A DNA stretch of 64,000 nt from Paracoccaceae bacterium (lineage in GTDB: Bacteria > Pseudomonadota > Alphaproteobacteria > Rhodobacterales > Rhodobacteraceae), in the NCBI GenBank assembly GCA_027489375.1, contig JAIXZW010000021.1:124001-188000 (forward strand). Reading direction: 5' to 3'. Under the pieces are notes generated by a model. The model did no database searches. It had not been told where the DNA came from and worked only from the letters and a program-made list of their open reading frames with translations. Made by a program: the position numbers and the translations under genes. Numbering within the stretch: the stretch's first letter is position 1; every line of letters begins with the position of its first letter. Of this stretch, positions 17,750 through 27,163 are shown one piece after another.

Positions 17750-19230
17750 TCCAGCGCCTCCAACCCGTTGGCGGCCATATAGGCGGCGGGGGCGTGCAGG
17801 TCCGTGGCGGTGGCGGTCAGCCAGTCGGTGACGGGGCCAGCGCAGAGGGTCAGGGCGGCGAGAAGCGCGAGCAGGGCGCCGATGCCGGCGAGGGCGATCG
17901 GTTGGGCGGTGCCTTCGGTCGGGGCTTCGGTGGTGTTCCAGAACAGCGTGGACCCCGCGCGCGAGAGGCCGAGGATCATCAGGAAGGTGGTCGTCAGAAT
18001 CACGGTCCAAAGGAGGGGCGCGCCATCCAGCGCGGTCAGGATCAGCAGCTTGCCGACAAAGCCCGACAGCGGCGGCAGGCCCGCCAGCGCGATGGCCGTG
18101 GCAAAGTAGAGCGCGGCAAGCATCCCCTGTGCGGCAAGGCGCGGGCCGGAGGTGATCACGCTCCCGCGCCCGGCGGTGATCTGGTCGGCGACGAGGAACA
18201 GCGCCGCCGTCGCAAGCGTGGAGTGGATCAGGTAATACAGCCCCGCCGCGGTCGCCTGTGGTGTCTGGGCCGCGATGGCGATGGACAGCGTGCCGATGGA
18301 GGCAAGCCCCGCAAAGGCCGCAAGGCGCGGCAGGCTGCGCGCACCAAGCGTGCCGATGGCCCCCACCACCAGTGTCAGCGTGGCGGCGGGCATCAGCATA
18401 TCGGCCAGCAGCGGCCCGATGGCGGGGCTGGACTGCGGCAGGATCAGCGTTGTCGTGCGCAGGATGGCATAGGCTCCGACCTTGGTCATGATGGCGAACA
18501 ATGCCGCCACCGGACCGGGGGCGTTGGCATAGGTGCCGGGCAGCCAGAAATGCAGCGGCACCAGCGCGCCCTTGATGGCAAAGACCCCGATCAGCATGAC
18601 GGCGGCCACGCGGATCAGCGCATGGTCCCCCGCCGGAAGCGCCGCGATCTTGACCGCAAGGTCGGCCATGTTGAGCGTGCCCGTCACCGCGTAAAGCGTG
18701 CCGAGCGCGAAAAGGAAAAGCGTCGAGCCGATCAGGTTGAAGGCGACATACTGGATGCCCGCCCGCAGCCGTTTCTCGCCGCTGCCGTGGATCATCAGGC
18801 CGTAGGAGGCGATTAGCAGAACCTCGAAGAACACGAAGAGGTTGAAGAGGTCGGCTGTCAGGAAAGCCCCGTTCAGGCCCATGAGCTGGAAGAGGTAGAG
18901 CGCGTGGAAATGCCTGCCCCTCGCGTCCCATCCGGTCGCCACGGCATAGGCCTGGATGACAAGCGCGAGGGTGGCGGTGAGGGTCAGCATCAGGGCGGCA
19001 AGGCGGTCGGCGATCAGGATGATGCCGAAGGGGGCGGGCCAGTCGCCGAGACGGTAGGGCATGGGTCCCTGACCCGTCCGCACCAGAAGTGCGGCGGAAA
19101 TCGTCAGCAGGGCCAGCGTTCCGGCAAGGCCGAAGATGCGTTGCAGCCGCAGGTCATGACGGGCGAGCAGCAAGAGCAGGGGGGCAAGCAGCGCGGGCAG
19201 GATGACGGGGGCGATGATCAGGTGGTTCAT
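17746..19230 (-). CDS. mrpD: Na+(K+)/H+ antiporter subunit D
   Basis: This 494-residue polytopic protein is homologous to NuoM/NuoN. It has the proton-channel family motifs (LMGLNGAFLTADLFNLFVFFEVLLIASYG region and a GALVPLHFWLPGTYANAPGP segment). It is one of the two large ion-translocating subunits of the Mrp complex. Confidence 0.95.
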   Translation of the reverse strand: MNHLIIAPVILPALLAPLLLLLARHDLRLQRIFGLAGTLALLTISAALLVRTGQGPMPYRLGDWPAPFGIILIADRLAALMLTLTATLALVIQAYAVATGWDARGRHFHALYLFQLMGLNGAFLTADLFNLFVFFEVLLIASYGLMIHGSGEKRLRAGIQYVAFNLIGSTLFLFALGTLYAVTGTLNMADLAVKIAALPAGDHALIRVAAVMLIGVFAIKGALVPLHFWLPGTYANAPGPVAALFAIMTKVGAYAILRTTTLILPQSSPAIGPLLADMLMPAATLTLVVGAIGTLGARSLPRLAAFAGLASIGTLSIAIAAQTPQATAAGLYYLIHSTLATAALFLVADQITAGRGSVITSGPRLAAQGMLAALYFATAIALAGLPPLSGFVGKLLILTALDGAPLLWTVILTTTFLMILGLSRAGSTLFWNTTEAPTEGTAQPIALAGIGALLALLAALTLCAGPVTDWLTATATDLHAPAAYMAANGLEALE

Positions 19231-19556
19231 CCCTCGCCCCCCGTATCGCTGCGGTCATCGCCGCCCGCGAACCACGCGCCGAGCGCCATGATGACGATCA
19301 CGGCGGTCATGCCGAAGGAGATGACGATGGCGGTCAGCACCAGCGCCTGTGGCAGCGGGTCGGTGTAGCCCGCCGCCGCCTTGTCGATGATCGGCGGCAG
19401 GCCGGGGGCAAGGCGGCCCGAGGCGAAGAGGAAAAGGTTCACCGCATAGGAGATCAGCGACAGGCCGAGGATCAGCGGAAAGGTGCGCTGCCGCAGGATC
19501 AGGTAAAGCCCCGATGCGGTGAGCATACCGATGGCGATGGCGATCAGGGCTTCCAT
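19227..19556 (-). CDS. mrpC: Na+(K+)/H+ antiporter subunit C
   Basis: The 109-residue protein is homologous to NuoK, with three hydrophobic segments and the motif DPLPQALVLTAIVISFG. The ATG at 19556 overlaps the last base of the mrpAB stop. A GTG at 19559 would give the usual 4-bp overlap instead. Confidence 0.93.
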   Translation of the reverse strand: MEALIAIAIGMLTASGLYLILRQRTFPLILGLSLISYAVNLFLFASGRLAPGLPPIIDKAAAGYTDPLPQALVLTAIVISFGMTAVIVIMALGAWFAGGDDRSDTGGEG

Positions 19557-22390
19557 CACACCCCCTCGCCGATGTCGACGTCATAGGGGGTGCGGGCGGT
19601 GCTTTCCCCCGCGCGGCGGGCAAGCCGGCTGAGGGAATGGAGCGTCAGCATCACCGCGCCAAGCACGGTCAGGAACACGCCAAGGTCGAAGAGCGCGGCG
19701 GTGGCCCATTCGAATTCCTCGAGCGGCCAGAGGTGGATGTAGCCGTAATCCGAGGTGAGGAAGGGCAGGCCGAAGGCCCATGCCGCCGCCCCCGTGGCCC
19801 CCGCGATCAGGATGCCCGCGCCGATCAGGCTGTGAAAGGCGATGCGCTGCCGCGCCTCGGTCCAGCCGAGGCCGGAGGCGAGGTATTGCATCACGAAGGC
19901 GATGGCGGTGACGAGGCCCGCGACGAACCCTCCGCCCGGCAGGTTGTGACCGCGCAGGAAGATGAAGACCGCGATGACAAGGGCGAAGGGCAGGATGAAG
20001 CGGGTCGCCAGCACCATGATGAGCGGGTGGCGGTCGCCCGCCTGCGCGGGGCGCGCCTTGGCAAGGGCGGCAAGGCGGCGGCTGGCGGGGCCGGGGGCAA
20101 GGAGGGCTTCGGTCAGGGCGAAGATGATCAGGGCGGCGATGCCGAGGACGATGATCTCGCCGAATGTGTCATAGCCGCGGAAGTCGACGATGATGGTGTT
20201 GACCGCATTTGCCCCGCCCGCGCCGGGCTTGGACTGTTCGAGGTGGAAGGCGGAAATCGGCGCAAAGGCGGGGGCGCGGGTCATCAGCGCGTAGGAGAGG
20301 GCGGCAATGGCAAGGCCCGCGCTGGCTGCAAGCGTCAGGTCGCGGATGCGGCGGGGCAGGGGGCTTTCGCGGGGAGTCCCATTGGGCAGGAAATGCAGGG
20401 CGAGGAGCATGAGGATGACCGTCACCACCTCGACCGTGATTTGGGTTAGGGCGAGGTCGGGGGCGGAAAGCCATGCGAAGGCTGCCGAGAGGATGAGGCC
20501 GATCACCCCGACGAAAAGGAGCGAAATCAGTCGGTTGCGGTGCAGCAGGGCGGTAAGGGTGGTGGCGGTCACGAGGACGGCCCAGCCGATGGCGGGGACG
20601 GCCTCGACGGGCAGCAGCGCGCGGGTGCCTGGCGTATGGGGGCCGGTGGCGAAAGCGTAGAGGGTGGAAGTCGTGAGGGTGGCAAGGGCGATGGCGGTGG
20701 CGCGGGTGAAGGAGCCGTTGTCGAGCGCCCCGGTCAGACGGCGCGAGAGGCGGGCGAGGGGTTCGATCACGGCGTCGAACAGGCGCTTGGCATCGGGTTT
20801 GGGGAAGGCTTCGTAGAGGCGGTTGAAGGGTCGGTAGAGCCGCAGCACCACCGCGCCGCCCGCGATGGCGGCAAGCGAAAGCCAGAGCGGCGGGGCGGTC
20901 AGGCCGTGCCAATGGGCGATCTTGACCGCAAAGGGGGCGGCGGTCGTGGCGCTGGTGGCGGCGGTCACGAGGGGGGCGGCGAGGGGCATCGGGAAAAGGC
21001 CGATCAGCACGGCAAGGCCCGTCAGCACGGCGGGCGAGGCCCAGAGGGCGGGGGGCGGATCATGCGGTTTTTGTTCGATTTTCCGCTCGCCCAGAAAGCC
21101 GTGGGCGAGGAAGCGGACGGAATAGGCCACCGACCAGAGGGCGGCGATGGTGGCGAGCGCGGGCAAGAGCCAGACGGGACCGTAGCCTGCGTGGAGTGTC
21201 GCCTCGAGCATCATTTCCTTGGACAGGAAGCCGTTGAGCGGGGGGATGCCCGCCATCGACAGCGAGGCGAGGGTGACGAGGGTGAAAGTTATCGGCATGA
21301 GGGTGCGAAGCCCGCCGAGGCGGCGCAGGTCGCGGGTGCCGGTTTCGTGGTCGATGATGCCTGCCGACAGGAACAGGGCGGCTTTGAAGGTGGCGTGGTT
21401 GAGGATGTGGAACATCGCAACGGCCGCCGCTTCCTGCGTGCCGAAGCCGAGGAGCATGGTGATCAGGCCAAGGTGGCTGACCGTGGAATAGGCCAGCAAG
21501 CCCTTCAGATCGTTCTGGAAAAACGCGATCTTCGCGCCGATCAGCATGGTCAGGAGACCCGCCGAGGTGACGATCCAGAACCATTCCGGCGTGCCCGACA
21601 GGACGGGCCAGAGGCGGGCCATGAGGAAGATGCCCGCCTTCACCATCGTGGCCGAATGGAGGTAGGCCGAGACGGGGGTGGGGGCGGCCATCGCACGGGG
21701 GAGCCAGAAGTGGAAGGGGAATTGGGCGGATTTGGTGAAAGCGCCGAGAAGGATGAGGAGAAGGGCAGGGGTATAGAGAGGAGAGGACTGGATTTTCCCA
21801 GCGTTTGCAAGGAGTTCACCCAGCTCGTAGCTGCCCGCGATCCGGCCCAGAAGCAGCAGTCCGGCGATGAGGCAAAGACCACCGCCGCCCGTGACGGCCA
21901 GCGCCATGCGGGCGCCTTGGCGGCTTTCGGGGAGGTGGTTCCAGTAGCCGATCAGCAGGAAGGAGGAGAGCGAGGTCAGCTCCCAGAAAATGAGCAAAAG
22001 CAGGATGTTGTCCGACAGGACGATGCCGAGCATCGCGCCCTGGAACAGCATGAGGAAGCTGTAGAAACGGGCCATCGGGTCATGGGGCGACAGGTAGAAG
22101 CGGGCGTAGAGGATGACGAGCATCCCGATGCCGAGGATGAGGCCAGAAAACAGCAGCGCAAGGCCGTCGAGGCGGAAGCTGACGTTCAGGCCGAGCGCGG
22201 GAAGCCATTGGATAGATTGGAAAACATCCTCGCCCCGGAGAACGGCGGGCGCGTGGGAGAGGACAAGCAGGAAAGCCAGGGCGGTGACGGCGAATGCGGT
22301 GGCGGCGCAGGCGGTGCGGCCTGCGCGGAGTGTCAAAGCGGGAAAGAATGCACCGAGAAAAGGCAGCGCCGCGATCAGGGCGAGTGTCAT
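19556..22390 (-). CDS. mrpA: Na+(K+)/H+ antiporter subunit AB fusion
   Basis: The 944-residue protein joins a NuoL-like MrpA (about residues 1-750) to an MrpB domain (about 790-944, with LRGHNLPGGGFVAGLVTAIAF). The fusion is the standard alphaproteobacterial group-2 arrangement (PhaAB). It is the first gene of the operon AB-C-D-E-F-G. The complex exchanges cytoplasmic Na+ or K+ for external protons and serves pH and salt tolerance. The upstream region carries five ATGCACA-like repeats. I chose the ATG at 22390 for its homology and nearby GGGAAG. Confidence 0.93.
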   Translation of the reverse strand: MTLALIAALPFLGAFFPALTLRAGRTACAATAFAVTALAFLLVLSHAPAVLRGEDVFQSIQWLPALGLNVSFRLDGLALLFSGLILGIGMLVILYARFYLSPHDPMARFYSFLMLFQGAMLGIVLSDNILLLLIFWELTSLSSFLLIGYWNHLPESRQGARMALAVTGGGGLCLIAGLLLLGRIAGSYELGELLANAGKIQSSPLYTPALLLILLGAFTKSAQFPFHFWLPRAMAAPTPVSAYLHSATMVKAGIFLMARLWPVLSGTPEWFWIVTSAGLLTMLIGAKIAFFQNDLKGLLAYSTVSHLGLITMLLGFGTQEAAAVAMFHILNHATFKAALFLSAGIIDHETGTRDLRRLGGLRTLMPITFTLVTLASLSMAGIPPLNGFLSKEMMLEATLHAGYGPVWLLPALATIAALWSVAYSVRFLAHGFLGERKIEQKPHDPPPALWASPAVLTGLAVLIGLFPMPLAAPLVTAATSATTAAPFAVKIAHWHGLTAPPLWLSLAAIAGGAVVLRLYRPFNRLYEAFPKPDAKRLFDAVIEPLARLSRRLTGALDNGSFTRATAIALATLTTSTLYAFATGPHTPGTRALLPVEAVPAIGWAVLVTATTLTALLHRNRLISLLFVGVIGLILSAAFAWLSAPDLALTQITVEVVTVILMLLALHFLPNGTPRESPLPRRIRDLTLAASAGLAIAALSYALMTRAPAFAPISAFHLEQSKPGAGGANAVNTIIVDFRGYDTFGEIIVLGIAALIIFALTEALLAPGPASRRLAALAKARPAQAGDRHPLIMVLATRFILPFALVIAVFIFLRGHNLPGGGFVAGLVTAIAFVMQYLASGLGWTEARQRIAFHSLIGAGILIAGATGAAAWAFGLPFLTSDYGYIHLWPLEEFEWATAALFDLGVFLTVLGAVMLTLHSLSRLARRAGESTARTPYDVDIGEGV

Positions 22391-22465
22391 GAAATGGCGC
22401 TTCCCTTGCCTGTTCCGCGCTTCGTTATGCCCCATCTGGGAGGTCTGGCAAAGGGTTCAAGAGCG

Positions 22466-22495
22466 ATGCACGGCCAATGCACGGATATTGCACGG
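22466..22495. promoter_or_regulatory. Triple ATGCACGG repeat at 11-bp period upstream of mrpAB
   Basis: ATGCACGG (22466-22473), ATGCACGG (22477-22484) and TTGCACGG (22488-22495) recur at exactly 11 bp, starting 76 bp before the mrpAB start. The helical phasing suggests tandem binding of a response-regulator-type protein. The role is inferred. Confidence 0.55.
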
Positions 22496-22522
22496 CGGCC
22501 CTGAATTCCCGCGAAAGCGGAA

Positions 22523-22540
22523 ATGCACAGCCCATGCATC
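22523..22540. promoter_or_regulatory. Second ATGCACA-type pair upstream of mrpAB
   Basis: ATGCACA (22523-22529) and ATGCATC (22534-22540) are again 11 bp apart, between the ends of the mrp operon's upstream region and the ROK gene. With the triple repeat this makes five half-sites in 75 bp. Confidence 0.5.
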
Positions 22541-22574
22541 TGCGGCTTTGCAAGTGTGAAGGCGGCAGTAACCT

Positions 22575-23801
22575 TTATGCCTCGCGCGTGAGGGCGTTGG
22601 GGTCGATCAGGTAGCGCTGGGCCAGCGGGATGGCGGCGGCGCCGAGGGCGCGGGCATCGGCTCCGACCGTGCCCTCGCGGACTTGCGGCGGTTCCACCCC
22701 CGACAGGTCGAGCCGCATGAGTGCGACATGGGTGCGGCGGGTGATTTCGGCGCGGATGGCGGTGGGCATCCAGCCGTCGATCATCACGGCCTCGAGCTCG
22801 ATCAGCGCGGAGGCGGACAGGGCCGCATAGGCGATCCCTTCGGAGGCGGAGCCGAGCCAGCGGTCGAGGACGGGCGCCGAGACATGCCATTCGGCGTGCT
22901 GGTGCCAGAGGTGGTCGGAGGATTCGCCCGCGGCCTCCATCGCTTCGGCGAGGACGGACATGGAGGCCACGTCGAAGAGGCGCTGCAAGGTGCCATCCGG
23001 TCCGGGAACGGGCATGGGGCCGACCCCGCCCGCATTGCCGGATCGGCCGGTGAAAAGCTGGCCGTTCAGCACAAGACCGCCGCCGATGAAGGTGCCGAAG
23101 TAGAAGTAGAGAAAGTCCTTGGGCTTTTCGCCGGTGCCGAAGACCAGTTCGGCCCCGCAGGCGGCGGTGGCGTCGTTCTGGATATGGACGGGCATTCCGG
23201 TGAGCGCCGCGATTTCGGTCTGGATGTCGCGGTTGCGCCATTCGTCCATCTCGGATTGGGGCGCGCCGATGTAGCGGACCCAGTTCCAGAGCTGGAAGGG
23301 CATGGCGATGCCCATGCCGCCGACGCGGTCGCGGCTGGCCGACGGAAGGGTGTCGAGCACGGCAGGCAGCGCCGCGGCGACGAAGGCCACCACATTCGAG
23401 GGCGTCGGGTAGCGATAGACCTGCCTGCGCGTGGCGCGGACCGTGCCGAGGAAATCGACAAGCATGAGGTCGGCGGAACGGCGACCGATCTTTAGCCCGA
23501 GGAAGAAGGCACCGTCCGCTGAAAGCGACATGGGCACCGAAGGCTGGCCGATGCGCCCGCGCACGGGTTCGCCGCGCAAAAGAAGCCCTTCGTTTTCAAG
23601 GCTGCGCATGATGACGGAAACGGTCTGGTTCGACAGGCCCGTGACCCGCGCGATATCGGATTTCGACAAACCGTCGTGCTGGCGAAGGAGCGAAAGCACG
23701 AGTCGTTCGTTATGGGCCCGCATGCCGGACTGGTTCGACCCCCGCAGGCTGCCCGCCTCGGGTGCCGGTCGATCCATCGCCGGTTCGGCCAGTTGTCGCA
23801 A
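22575..23801 (-). CDS. ROK-family transcriptional regulator
   Basis: The 408-residue protein has an N-terminal winged helix (LSKSDIARVTGLSNQTVSVIMRSLE, about residues 45-70) and a sugar-kinase-fold ROK domain (about 95-400). It belongs with NagC/XylR-type repressors. The TTG at 23801 follows GGGAGGAGCA, while the in-frame ATG at 23777 lacks such a site, so the TTG is preferred with some doubt. It is divergent from the fructose-type ABC transporter, which is the likely target. Confidence 0.85.
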   Translation of the reverse strand: MRQLAEPAMDRPAPEAGSLRGSNQSGMRAHNERLVLSLLRQHDGLSKSDIARVTGLSNQTVSVIMRSLENEGLLLRGEPVRGRIGQPSVPMSLSADGAFFLGLKIGRRSADLMLVDFLGTVRATRRQVYRYPTPSNVVAFVAAALPAVLDTLPSASRDRVGGMGIAMPFQLWNWVRYIGAPQSEMDEWRNRDIQTEIAALTGMPVHIQNDATAACGAELVFGTGEKPKDFLYFYFGTFIGGGLVLNGQLFTGRSGNAGGVGPMPVPGPDGTLQRLFDVASMSVLAEAMEAAGESSDHLWHQHAEWHVSAPVLDRWLGSASEGIAYAALSASALIELEAVMIDGWMPTAIRAEITRRTHVALMRLDLSGVEPPQVREGTVGADARALGAAAIPLAQRYLIDPNALTREA

Positions 23802-23863
23802 TGCTCCTCCCGCGGGCTTTTGCCCTTTGTTTGGGCAGAGATTGGGGGGGACTCACGACGCTG

Positions 23864-23897
23864 TCAATAATAATTCAGAGTGATTTAATTATCTTGA
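23864..23897. promoter_or_regulatory. AT-rich dyad between the ROK regulator and frcB
   Basis: ATAATT (23870-23875) and AATTAT (23887-23892) form a dyad, flanked nearly symmetrically by TCAA (23864-23867) and TTGA (23894-23897). AT-rich dyads of this kind are typical of ROK operators. Its place between the divergent genes makes it the best operator candidate. Confidence 0.5.
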
Positions 23898-24003
23898 CGT
23901 GCAGCAGGGAATCGGTTTTGTTACCGCTTGTCGCTGCGGGGGAAACACTCCAGCCGGCAATCAACAAAGGGCGAGAGCCCGGATTTTCTTGGGAGGAAAA
24001 TCA

Positions 24004-25026
24004 ATGAAATTCAAAGCGAAAGCCCTTTGGGGCGCTGCTACGCTTGCTCTGATGGCTGCGGCTCCGGCGATGGCGCAGGACGTTTCGGCCTGCCTGATCA
24101 CCAAGACCGACACCAACCCCTTCTTCGTGAAGATGAAGGAAGGCGCGCAGGCCAAGGCGGACGAGCTGGGCGTGAAGCTTTCGACCTATGCCGGTAAAGT
24201 CGACGGCGACCACGACAGCCAGGTTGCGGCTATCGAATCCTGCATCGCCGATGGCGCCAAGGGTATCCTGATCGCGGCTTCCGACACCAAGGCGATCGTC
24301 GACTCGGTCAAGAAAGCCCAAGCCGCCGGCATGGTGGTGATCGCTCTCGACACCCCGCTCGATCCGGCTGACGCTGCGGACGCGACCTTTGCGACCGACA
24401 ACCTCGAAGCGGGCAAGCTGATCGGTGCCTGGGCTGCTGCCACGATGGGCGAAGGCGCCAAGACCGCCAAGGTCGGCTTCCTCGACCTCGTTCCGTCGCA
24501 GCCGACCGTCGACGTTCTGCGCGACCAGGGCTTCATGATCGGCTTCGGCATCGACCCGAAAGACCCGAACAAGATCGGCGACGAAGATGATGCGCGCATC
24601 GTCGGCCACGACGTGACCAACGGGAACGAAGAAGGCGGCCGCAAGGCGATGGAAAACCTTCTCCAGAAAGACCCCGACATCAACGTGATCCACACGATCA
24701 ACGAACCGGCTGCCGTCGGTGCCTATCAGGCGCTGAAAGCTGTCGGCAAGGAAAACGACGTGCTGATCGTGTCGGTTGACGGCGGTTGCCCGGGCGTTGC
24801 CGCTGTCAAGGACGGCCAGATCGGCGCGACCTCGCAGCAGTATCCGCTGCAGATGGCCGCTCTGGGCGTGGAAGCGATCAAGAAGTTCGCCGAAACCGGC
24901 GAGAAGCCCGCTCCGACCCCGGGCAAGGCCTTCTTCGACACCGGCGTGGCGCTGATCACCGACAAGCCCGCCGAAGGCGTGCCGTCGATCGACACCACCA
25001 AGGGCACCGAGCTCTGCTGGGGCTGA
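24004..25026 (+). CDS. frcB: Sugar ABC transporter, periplasmic binding protein (fructose-type)
   Basis: The 340-residue protein has a signal peptide cleaved after APAMA and a type I periplasmic binding fold ([39 protein letters not shown]). It looks like FrcB of the rhizobial fructose/ribose/mannose uptake system. The ATG follows a clear GGGAGGAAAATCA. A terminator-like hairpin after the gene probably keeps its level above the membrane components. Confidence 0.88.
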   Translation: MKFKAKALWGAATLALMAAAPAMAQDVSACLITKTDTNPFFVKMKEGAQAKADELGVKLSTYAGKVDGDHDSQVAAIESCIADGAKGILIAASDTKAIVDSVKKAQAAGMVVIALDTPLDPADAADATFATDNLEAGKLIGAWAAATMGEGAKTAKVGFLDLVPSQPTVDVLRDQGFMIGFGIDPKDPNKIGDEDDARIVGHDVTNGNEEGGRKAMENLLQKDPDINVIHTINEPAAVGAYQALKAVGKENDVLIVSVDGGCPGVAAVKDGQIGATSQQYPLQMAALGVEAIKKFAETGEKPAPTPGKAFFDTGVALITDKPAEGVPSIDTTKGTELCWG

Positions 25027-25087
25027 TATCCCGAAAGGATTGTGCCGTGGCAAATGTCGCGGCATGATCCCCGCAGGGAGAAGATCG

Positions 25088-25113
25088 GGGCGGCCCTCGT
25101 GGCCGCCCTTTTT
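25088..25113 (+). terminator. Intercistronic hairpin between frcB and frcC
   Basis: GGGCGGCC (25088-25095) pairs with GGCCGCCC (25101-25108) around a 5-nt loop, followed by TTTTT. Such a partial terminator between binding protein and permease usually sets a high binding-protein to permease ratio. Confidence 0.75.
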
Positions 25114-25176
25114 CAAAGAAACTGACGCCTGACCGCTGCCGTGTCTGCGGGGAAGGCACCACTCTCAGGGGGGACC

Positions 25177-26238
25177 ATGGGCCAGCCACAGGAATTCGAG
25201 AAGGTCTTGTCGGGAAGTGCGACGACCGTCGCCCATTTCGAAGAGGGCCGTTCGCCGTTGCAGAGGTTGCAGCATTTTCTGCACTCCAACCCCGCGATGG
25301 TGCCGCTGATCGTTCTGGTGGCGCTGGTTGTGTTCTTCGGCATCGCCAAGGGCGAGAAGTTCTTTTCGGCCTATACGCTGACGCTGATCATGCAGCAGGT
25401 CGCGGTGGTCGGTATTCTGGCTGCGGCGCAGACGCTGGTCGTGCTGACGGCGGGGATCGATCTGGCCATCGGCGTGATCATGGTTTTCGCCTTTGTCATC
25501 ATGGGCAATGCGGTGCTGCATTACGGGATGCCCGCGCCGCTGGCCATTGTGCTCGGCTTTGCCGTGGCGGGGTTCTGGGGCTGGGTGAACGGGACGCTGG
25601 TGTCGAAGCTGAAGCTGCCGCCGTTCATCGTGACGCTGGGCACGTGGAACGTGGTGATGGCGATCTGTCTGATCTATTCGGCCAACGAGACGCTGCGCGA
25701 AGCGGACCTGACCGCGATCACGAGCTGGCTGCATTTCTACGGGTTGAACTTCAAGGTCGGCAAGGCCGTGGTGACGCTGGGTGTGGTCGCGATGATCGTG
25801 CTGTATGTCGCGCTGTGGTACATGCTGAACAACACCGCCTTCGGCCGCCATATCTATGCCGTGGGCGATGACCCCGATGCGGCAGAGCTTTCGGGCATCC
25901 GCACGGGCCGCGTGCTGGTCGGCACCTATGCGCTGGCGGGTTTCATCGCGGGGCTGGCGGCCTGGGTTTCGATTGGCCGGAACGGGTCGATCTCGCCCTC
26001 GACCGTCGTGACGGATTACAACCTTCAGGCCATCACCGCGACGGTGATCGGGGGGATTTCGCTCTTTGGCGGGCGGGGGTCGATCCTTGGCGTACTGTTC
26101 GGAACGCTGATCGTGGGCGTGATGAGCATGGGTCTGAACATGATGAACGCCGATCCGCAATGGAAGGTGCTGCTGACGGGGGTGCTGATCATCGGCGCTG
26201 TCGCGGTGGACCAGTGGATCCGCAAGGTTTCGGGCTGA
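25177..26238 (+). CDS. frcC: Sugar ABC transporter permease (fructose-type)
   Basis: The 353-residue protein belongs to the RbsC/FrcC (BPD_transp_2) permease family. It has many hydrophobic segments and the EAA-like region GDDPDAAELSGIRTGRVL. I chose the ATG at 25177 after AGGGGGGACC; an upstream in-frame ATG at 25141 has no support. It forms an operon with frcB and frcA. Confidence 0.88.
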   Translation: MGQPQEFEKVLSGSATTVAHFEEGRSPLQRLQHFLHSNPAMVPLIVLVALVVFFGIAKGEKFFSAYTLTLIMQQVAVVGILAAAQTLVVLTAGIDLAIGVIMVFAFVIMGNAVLHYGMPAPLAIVLGFAVAGFWGWVNGTLVSKLKLPPFIVTLGTWNVVMAICLIYSANETLREADLTAITSWLHFYGLNFKVGKAVVTLGVVAMIVLYVALWYMLNNTAFGRHIYAVGDDPDAAELSGIRTGRVLVGTYALAGFIAGLAAWVSIGRNGSISPSTVVTDYNLQAITATVIGGISLFGGRGSILGVLFGTLIVGVMSMGLNMMNADPQWKVLLTGVLIIGAVAVDQWIRKVSG

Positions 26239-26250
26239 GGAGCAAAGAAC

Positions 26251-27024
26251 ATGGCTGAACCCATTCTGACCGCGCGCGGCCTGACCAAACGTTACGGGCG
26301 AGTGACCGCGCTGGATACCTGCGACTTCGACCTTTATCCCGGCGAGATCCTCGCCGTGATCGGGGACAACGGCGCGGGCAAATCGACGCTGATCAAGGCG
26401 CTGTGCGGCGCCGTGACGCCGGACGAGGGCGAGATCAAGCTGGAAGGCAAGACCGTCAACTTCGCCAACCCGATGCAGGCGCGGGATGCGGGGATCGAGA
26501 CGGTCTACCAGAACCTCGCGCTGTCGCCCGCGCTGTCGATTGCCGACAACATGTTCATGGGGCGCGAGTTGCGCAAACCCGGGGTCATGGGGTCGGTGTT
26601 CCGCATGCTCGACCGCAAGGCGATGGAGAAGGTGGCGCGCGACAAGCTGACCGAGCTGGGTCTGATGACGATCCAGAACATCGGGCAGGCGGTGGAAACG
26701 CTCTCGGGTGGCCAGCGTCAGGGCGTGGCCGTGGCGCGGGCGGCGGCTTTCGGGTCGAAGGTCGTGATCATGGACGAACCGACCGCCGCGTTGGGCGTGA
26801 AGGAAAGCCGGCGGGTGCTGGAGCTGATCCTTGACGTCAAGAAGCGCGGGCTGCCGATCATCCTGATCAGCCACAACATGCCGCATGTGTTCGAGGTGGC
26901 GGACCGTGTCCACGTCCACCGTCTGGGCAAGCGGCTCTGCGTGATCGATCCGAAGAAGCACACGATGTCGGATGCGGTGGCCTATATGACGGGGGCCAAG
27001 GTGCCGGAAGAGGTCATGGCCTGA
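26251..27024 (+). CDS. frcA: Sugar ABC transporter ATPase (fructose-type)
   Basis: The 257-residue single-domain ATPase has Walker A GDNGAGKST (residues 38-46), the signature LSGGQRQG, Walker B VVIMDEPTA and the H-loop ISHNM. Its single ABC domain is like FrcA and unlike the duplicated RbsA type. No frcK kinase gene follows. A terminator comes directly after it. Confidence 0.9.
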   Translation: MAEPILTARGLTKRYGRVTALDTCDFDLYPGEILAVIGDNGAGKSTLIKALCGAVTPDEGEIKLEGKTVNFANPMQARDAGIETVYQNLALSPALSIADNMFMGRELRKPGVMGSVFRMLDRKAMEKVARDKLTELGLMTIQNIGQAVETLSGGQRQGVAVARAAAFGSKVVIMDEPTAALGVKESRRVLELILDVKKRGLPIILISHNMPHVFEVADRVHVHRLGKRLCVIDPKKHTMSDAVAYMTGAKVPEEVMA

Positions 27025-27047
27025 CCTTTGCGGGTTTGGTCGGGGAA

Positions 27048-27074
27048 GGGGGGCCTTGCGCCCCCCTTTTCTTT
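27048..27074 (+). terminator. Rho-independent terminator of the frc operon
   Basis: GGGGGGC (27048-27054) pairs with GCCCCCC (27060-27066) around CTTGC, followed by TTTTCTTT. Confidence 0.85.
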
Positions 27075-27163
27075 GGGCCGCCCCGACGATTTTTCTGCGA
27101 AAAATCAGGGGCGGGAAGTGGCACGGTGGTATTTCGCCAGAAAAATCGCAGCGGGCAGGTAGC

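Noticed and set aside
18145-18165. Single GTGATCAC occurrences in coding sequence, for example in mrpD, sdhD and the NnrU-like gene
   Set aside because: They lack a partner 21 bp away and lie within genes, so they look like chance matches to an 8-mer.
20540-22504. A 654-codon open frame on the plus strand opposite mrpA
   Set aside because: It is Gly/Glu/Arg-rich with no motif. The NuoL-like MrpA frame on the other strand is clear.
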